Source of the DNA: Pseudomonadota bacterium
Lineage (GTDB): Bacteria > Pseudomonadota > Alphaproteobacteria > Rickettsiales > SXRF01
DNA: 64,000 nucleotides
Assembly (NCBI GenBank): GCA_963205195.1
Contig: CAUJHR010000020.1
Location: forward strand, 93,589 to 157,588
Direction: 5' to 3'
Notes under the pieces: model-generated
The model's database searches: none
What the model was told of the DNA's origin: nothing
What the model saw: the letters and a program-made list of their open reading frames with translations, nothing else
Shown here: in pieces, positions 59,943 through 64,000 of the stretch
How positions within the stretch are numbered: position 1 is the first letter of the stretch
How the letters are laid out: every line of letters begins with the position of its first letter
Program-made: the position numbers and the translations under genes

Positions 59943-60956
59943 TTAATATGGATCCTCGTATTTACGGGCCAGCTCTTCAATATTTTCTGGCGGCCACCCT
60001 GGTACTTCCATGCCAAAACGCAAGCCAATCTTAGCAAGCTTTTCCTTGATCTCATTCAGTGATTTACGGCCAAAATTAGGGGTTTTCAGCATTTCACCTT
60101 CAGTTTTCTGAACAAGGTCACCAACATATATGATATTGTCATTTTTCAGGCAATTTGTTGCACGCACAGAAAGTTCGTCAAGATCATAAACTTTCTTAAG
60201 CAGGTATTGGCTGAAAGGAAGCTCTGGTTTTGCATCTTCTTTTTTCTCAATTTTGGATTCTTCAAAATTGATGAATAGCTGCAATTGATCCTGAAGTATG
60301 CGGGCGGATAGTGCAACAGCATCTTCTGCAGTAACCGAACCGTCAGTTTCAATGGTCATTGAAAGTTTATCATAATCGGTTATCTGGCCAACGCGGGCAT
60401 TTTCAACTTTATATGAAACCTTAACGATAGGGCTAAATAAGGCATCTACAGGTATAAGCCCGATAGGTGCATCAGCACTGCGCTGAGCACGCACATAGCC
60501 CTTACCTGTTTCAACAGTCATTTCCATATTGAGCTTTGCGCCTTTATCCAAAGTACAGATAACATGATCTTTATTGATCACTTCCACATCACCAGAAACC
60601 TCAATAGCCCCAGCCTTAACTTCGCCAGGTCCGGTTGCGTTCAAGGTAATGCGTTTTTTATCAGCACTGCCTGATTTAAGGCGCAATTCTTTAATGTTTA
60701 AGATCACATCAGTTACATCTTCACGAACACCTGGAATAGAAGAAAATTCATGTAAGACGCCTTCTATTTTCAAGGTAGTAACTGCAGAACCCTGAAGCGA
60801 TGAAAGCAACACTCGACGCAGCACAACACCAAGCGTATGCCCAAACCCACGCTCCAGAGGCTCAGCAACAATAGTTGCCTGGCATGGGTTGTTCTTTGAG
60901 GTTACGATATCAAGCTTGGTAGGCTTAATCATATCTTGCCAGTTCTTTGCTAACAT
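59943..60956 (-). CDS. rpoA: RNA polymerase alpha subunit
   Basis: A 337-residue alpha subunit. The N-terminal assembly domain has [20 protein letters not shown]. The C-terminal domain (~255-337), with [19 protein letters not shown] and [12 protein letters not shown], contacts UP elements and activators. AGGAGA precedes the ATG. The gene lies between rpsK and rplQ, as expected. Confidence 0.98.
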   Translation of the reverse strand: MLAKNWQDMIKPTKLDIVTSKNNPCQATIVAEPLERGFGHTLGVVLRRVLLSSLQGSAVTTLKIEGVLHEFSSIPGVREDVTDVILNIKELRLKSGSADKKRITLNATGPGEVKAGAIEVSGDVEVINKDHVICTLDKGAKLNMEMTVETGKGYVRAQRSADAPIGLIPVDALFSPIVKVSYKVENARVGQITDYDKLSMTIETDGSVTAEDAVALSARILQDQLQLFINFEESKIEKKEDAKPELPFSQYLLKKVYDLDELSVRATNCLKNDNIIYVGDLVQKTEGEMLKTPNFGRKSLNEIKEKLAKIGLRFGMEVPGWPPENIEELARKYEDPY

Positions 60957-60973
60957 TCTTTTCTCCTAGTGTT

Positions 60974-61042
60974 CTGCGGCCAGCGGCCAGCGGTCAGTTT
61001 AACTGTTTTTTGGTCACTGGCCACCGGCCATCAACCATTAAT
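60974..61042. repeat. GC-rich degenerate 7-bp repeat array / hairpin after rpsK
   Basis: On the minus strand it reads TTAATGG TTGATGG CCGGTGG CCAGTGA, a spacer, then TGACCGC TGGCCGC TGGCCGC. The two halves pair well (GGCCAGC-type steps against GCCGGTG-type steps). It stands out in GC from its surroundings and sits between rpsK and rpoA. Confidence 0.6.
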
Positions 61043-61044
61043 TA

Positions 61045-61443
61045 TTATACCCTGCGGCGTTTTGGCGGGCGGCAACCATTATGAGGAACCGGGGTTATAT
61101 CCTTTATTGATGTAACCGTAAAACCAACTGTCTGCAATGCACGAAGAGCAGACTCACGACCTGAACCCGGACCCTTTACTACAACCGCCAGCGTTTTCAT
61201 ACCATGCTCCTGCGCTTTACGGCCAGCATCTTCTGCTGTTACCTGCGCTGCATAAGGCGTTGATTTGCGCGAGCCTTTAAAACCATGATGTCCAGCCGAC
61301 GACCATGACACGGTGTTACCCTGCATATCGGTGATGGTAATTATGGTATTGTTGAACGATGCGTTTACATGTGCCACACCTGTGGTGATGTTTTTGCGTT
61401 CACGTTTTTTGAGCCTTGCGGCACCTGCTTCTTTAGCGGCCAT
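61045..61443 (-). CDS. rpsK: 30S ribosomal protein S11
   Basis: A 132-residue platform protein with [18 protein letters not shown], the [14 protein letters not shown] core and the C-terminal [18 protein letters not shown]. It lies 15 bp after rpsM. Confidence 0.98.
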   Translation of the reverse strand: MAAKEAGAARLKKRERKNITTGVAHVNASFNNTIITITDMQGNTVSWSSAGHHGFKGSRKSTPYAAQVTAEDAGRKAQEHGMKTLAVVVKGPGSGRESALRALQTVGFTVTSIKDITPVPHNGCRPPKRRRV

Positions 61444-61458
61444 GATTGTTCTACCTAA

Positions 61459-61836
61459 CTATTTTGTTGCAATTTTTTTGCCGGCTATCGGCTTTGATTT
61501 ACCTTTACGGGTACGGGCATTAGTATGCGTCCTCTGTCCACGAACCGGTAATTTCTTGCGGTGGCGAAGACCACGATAGCAGCCTAGATCAACCAGGCGC
61601 TTAATATTCATTGATATTTCACGGCGCAGATCACCTTCAACGGTATAATCGCGGTCTATTATTTCGCGAACTTTAATTACCTCTGATTCCGCCAATTGAT
61701 GAACACGCTTTTCAGGCGGCAAGCCTGCTTTTTCACAAATTTCAGCAGATTTAACATGGCCAATACCATGTATATAGGTAAGCGCAATATCAAGACGCTT
61801 GCCTGAAGGAATATTTACACCAGCGATACGAGCCAC
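61459..61836 (-). CDS. rpsM: 30S ribosomal protein S13
   Basis: A 125-residue head protein: [20 protein letters not shown] at the start and [20 protein letters not shown] near the end. GTG 61836 is taken as the start because it gives the family N-terminus and has GGGG five bases before it. The longer frame from 61893 adds a hydrophobic stretch foreign to S13. Confidence 0.96.
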   Translation of the reverse strand: MARIAGVNIPSGKRLDIALTYIHGIGHVKSAEICEKAGLPPEKRVHQLAESEVIKVREIIDRDYTVEGDLRREISMNIKRLVDLGCYRGLRHRKKLPVRGQRTHTNARTRKGKSKPIAGKKIATK

Positions 61837-61948
61837 AAAAACCCCAAAAAATAAATAGTTAAATGAATAAGTTACTAAAAAAAATACCAGCAATTTAATG
61901 TTAAGAAGAGGAAGGATAATAGGGAAATTATAACTTCCGTCAATAGTT

Positions 61949-62611
61949 TTATATAATTTTTTCCTTTGTTTTGATAATATCGTCTATTTGACGGGTAACC
62001 TCAGCAATTTCAGCCATTCCATCAACCGAAACCAGTACACCATGCCCTTTATAGTATGGCAAAAGCGGAGCGGTCTGTTTATGGTAGGTTTTTAAGCGCT
62101 CAGCTACAGTTTCTGCCTTATCATCAGCCCTTCTAGTGAATTTCTCACTACCACATTCATCACAAACACCTTCAGCTTTTGGCTGCTTGAAATTATCATG
62201 GTAGCCGGAACCACATTTTTCACAGGAATAACGCCCAGAGATACGTTGTGTTAGCTCTGCGTCGTCAACTTTTAATTCTATAACAAAATCTATTTCCATT
62301 GCCTGGTCTTTAAGCATCTTATCAAGAGCTTCTGCTTGCCCCAGCGTGCGCGGAAATCCATCCAGAATAAAGCCATTAGCGCAGTCAGGCTGCTTGATAC
62401 GGTTTCGTATAAGATCAACTACCAGATCATCAGGAACTAAACCACCGCTTGCCATAATATCTTTAGCTTTGTTTCCAAGCTCGCTACCAGATGCAACCGC
62501 TGCACGCAGCATATCTCCAGTCGAAAGCTTGGCAATTGAAAGCTTATTCTGCAGGTATTGCGCTTGCGTACCTTTACCAGCGCCAGGAGGTCCAAGCAAA
62601 ATCAGCTTCAT
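61949..62611 (-). CDS. adk: Adenylate kinase (zinc-LID type)
   Basis: Converts ATP + AMP to two ADP. It is 220 aa, with the P-loop [10 protein letters not shown] and the AMP-site GFPRTLGQA. The LID carries four cysteines (CEKCGSG and CDECGSE), indicating a structural zinc. It overlaps the secY stop by four bases. Confidence 0.97.
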   Translation of the reverse strand: MKLILLGPPGAGKGTQAQYLQNKLSIAKLSTGDMLRAAVASGSELGNKAKDIMASGGLVPDDLVVDLIRNRIKQPDCANGFILDGFPRTLGQAEALDKMLKDQAMEIDFVIELKVDDAELTQRISGRYSCEKCGSGYHDNFKQPKAEGVCDECGSEKFTRRADDKAETVAERLKTYHKQTAPLLPYYKGHGVLVSVDGMAEIAEVTRQIDDIIKTKEKII

Positions 62612-63939
62612 TTAATCCTACCCTTCAAACGGGCCTTTTTAATCAGGCTTTCATATTGCTGGGCATACATATGCGACTGGACCTGTGTTACAAAATCAAT
62701 AATCACATTAACAACGATCAGAAGCCCGGTGCCACCAAGCTGGAATGGAACTGCGTATTTAGCCACGAATATCTCAGGCATAACACAAACCAGTGACATA
62801 TAGACAGCGCCGACAGCAGTCAGCCTGGTAAGTATGAAATCTAGATAATCTGCGGTTTGCTGCCCTGGGCGCACACCAGCTATAAAGCCACCGTTCTTCT
62901 TTAGATTTTCTGCGGTTTCCGTAGGATTAAACACTACTGAAGTATAGAAAAAACTGAAAAATATTATCAAGCCTACATAGGATGCTATATATAATGGCTG
63001 GCCATGGGCAAGATAAGTGCTAATCGATTGCAGTATCCCGCTTCCCTGAGCGTTGAAACTTGCAATTGTAAGAGGGAAAAGAAGCAATGAGCTGGCAAAA
63101 ATAGGCGGGATAACACCAGAAGTATTTAGTTTAAGCGGCATGTGATTACTTTCCTTATTACCCATCTGCCTTCTTGGGTATTGGATTATCACCCGGCGCT
63201 GGGCACGCTCAACAAAAACTATCAGTGCAATCAAAGCAAGAACCACTACAAGTATCACAAAAACAAGCGGGGTTGAAATAACCCCCGTGCGCCCCAATTC
63301 AAGGGTTTTGCTTACGGCACTTGGGAAGTTCGCAACTATTCCAGAGAAAATAATCAGGGAGATCCCATTACCAATTCCTCGAGCGGTTATCTGTTCACCA
63401 AGCCACATAAGGAACATTGTTCCACCAATCAACGTAACTGTTGTAGTAAAGCGGAAAAACATGCCTGGATCCATAACAGCGCTTGCACCACCGGGGCCAG
63501 TCATACCCTCAAGCCCAGCAGCTATACCATAGCCCTGCAAAGCTGCAAGCAATACAGTTCCGTAACGTGTATACTGGTTTATTTTCCTGCGCCCTGCTTC
63601 GCCTTCTTTTTTCAAGGAGGCGAGTGAAGGAACTGCAAAAGTGAGTATCTGCATTATTATGGAAGAAGAAATATAAGGCATAACAGCAAGCGCAAGGATA
63701 GACATGCGCGATAAGCCGCCGCCGGAGAACATATTGAATACACCAAGGACACCGCCCTGATGTTTGGCAAATATCTCTGCAAGTATACGAGGATCAATTC
63801 CAGGAACTGGTATATAAGTACCAATACGGTAAACTATCAAAGCCCCCAGGACGAAAAGCAATCTGCTTTTAAGTTCAGGGTTGCGGGTAAACATCCCTAT
63901 ATTCATATTGCTGGCCAAGCGTTCTGCTGCAGATGTCAT
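62608..63939 (-). CDS. secY: Preprotein translocase subunit SecY
   Basis: The ten-helix pore of the Sec translocon, 443 aa. The opening [27 protein letters not shown], the plug region [19 protein letters not shown] and the cytoplasmic loop [16 protein letters not shown] are characteristic. adk follows in the usual ribosomal-operon order. Confidence 0.98.
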   Translation of the reverse strand: MTSAAERLASNMNIGMFTRNPELKSRLLFVLGALIVYRIGTYIPVPGIDPRILAEIFAKHQGGVLGVFNMFSGGGLSRMSILALAVMPYISSSIIMQILTFAVPSLASLKKEGEAGRRKINQYTRYGTVLLAALQGYGIAAGLEGMTGPGGASAVMDPGMFFRFTTTVTLIGGTMFLMWLGEQITARGIGNGISLIIFSGIVANFPSAVSKTLELGRTGVISTPLVFVILVVVLALIALIVFVERAQRRVIIQYPRRQMGNKESNHMPLKLNTSGVIPPIFASSLLLFPLTIASFNAQGSGILQSISTYLAHGQPLYIASYVGLIIFFSFFYTSVVFNPTETAENLKKNGGFIAGVRPGQQTADYLDFILTRLTAVGAVYMSLVCVMPEIFVAKYAVPFQLGGTGLLIVVNVIIDFVTQVQSHMYAQQYESLIKKARLKGRIK

Positions 63940-64000
63940 AGCTTTATAAATTCCATTACTTATTATCTACTTGATATTCAGAAAGCACCTAATCAGCAAC

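Noticed and set aside
63989-64000. End of rplO (L15) at the window edge
   Set aside because: Only GTT GCT GAT TAG is visible upstream of secY; the position fits rplO but three codons cannot support the call.

Overview
The window is one contiguous, gene-dense chromosomal segment of an AT-rich (roughly 40% GC by eye) bacterium. Marker genes point to an Alphaproteobacterium: a class I lysyl-tRNA synthetase, a crcB-rluC-ATP12 block (ATP12 is an alphaproteobacterial/mitochondrial F1-ATPase assembly factor), propionyl-CoA carboxylase pccAB, a Coq10/RatA protein overlapping lipA, and a complete ISC iron-sulfur operon. The genus cannot be fixed from this sequence. No transposase, integrase, phage gene or CRISPR array was seen.

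Layout. 0-5 kb: 5' part of gyrA, a prepilin-like gene, oligoendopeptidase pepF and an unrecognised membrane-anchored protein. 5-9.7 kb: iscS-iscU-iscA-hscB-hscA-fdx on the minus strand, with a promoter and a perfect 22-bp palindrome ahead of iscS. 10-14.3 kb: solitary mreB, an unrecognised helical-repeat protein, rpoZ, lipA-coq10/ratA and tRNA-Ser. 14.3-26.6 kb: nhaA behind a possible structured leader; an operon of hybrid histidine kinase, K+-channel-like protein and fused MFS/SpeE-like protein; then hemerythrin, AI-2E transporter, endonuclease V, GST, SRPBCC, YceI and Bcr-type MFS genes. 26.6-36.6 kb: motAB, then a block of small and low-complexity proteins beside a tightly overlapping four-gene signalling operon (CHASE3-GAF hybrid kinase with three receivers, CheR, CheB without receiver, and a REC-kinase-REC protein). 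36.7-43.4 kb: tRNA-Lys, a ydbH-ynbE-ydbL operon, two tandem prepilin-like genes, and a serine acetyltransferase-queA-tgt operon. 43.4-64 kb: lysS, a Kef-type antiporter, prs-rplY-pth-ychF, an FKBP protein, aspartate aminotransferase, pccA, a FlgC-like rod protein, pccB, atp12-rluC-crcB and the end of the ribosomal operon (secY-adk-rpsM-rpsK-rpoA-rplQ).

Much of the content is housekeeping. The parts most worth attention are the signalling operon with its neighbouring block of disordered small proteins (one frameshifted); degenerate 7-bp repeat arrays that begin at the stop codons of rpsK and rpoA, with a similar arrangement after rplY; three related prepilin-like proteins, two sharing a 49-bp identical stretch; the nhaA leader; and the palindrome ahead of the isc operon. 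Several starts were moved from the longest possible start to one with a better ribosome-binding site or family fit, as stated in each entry.
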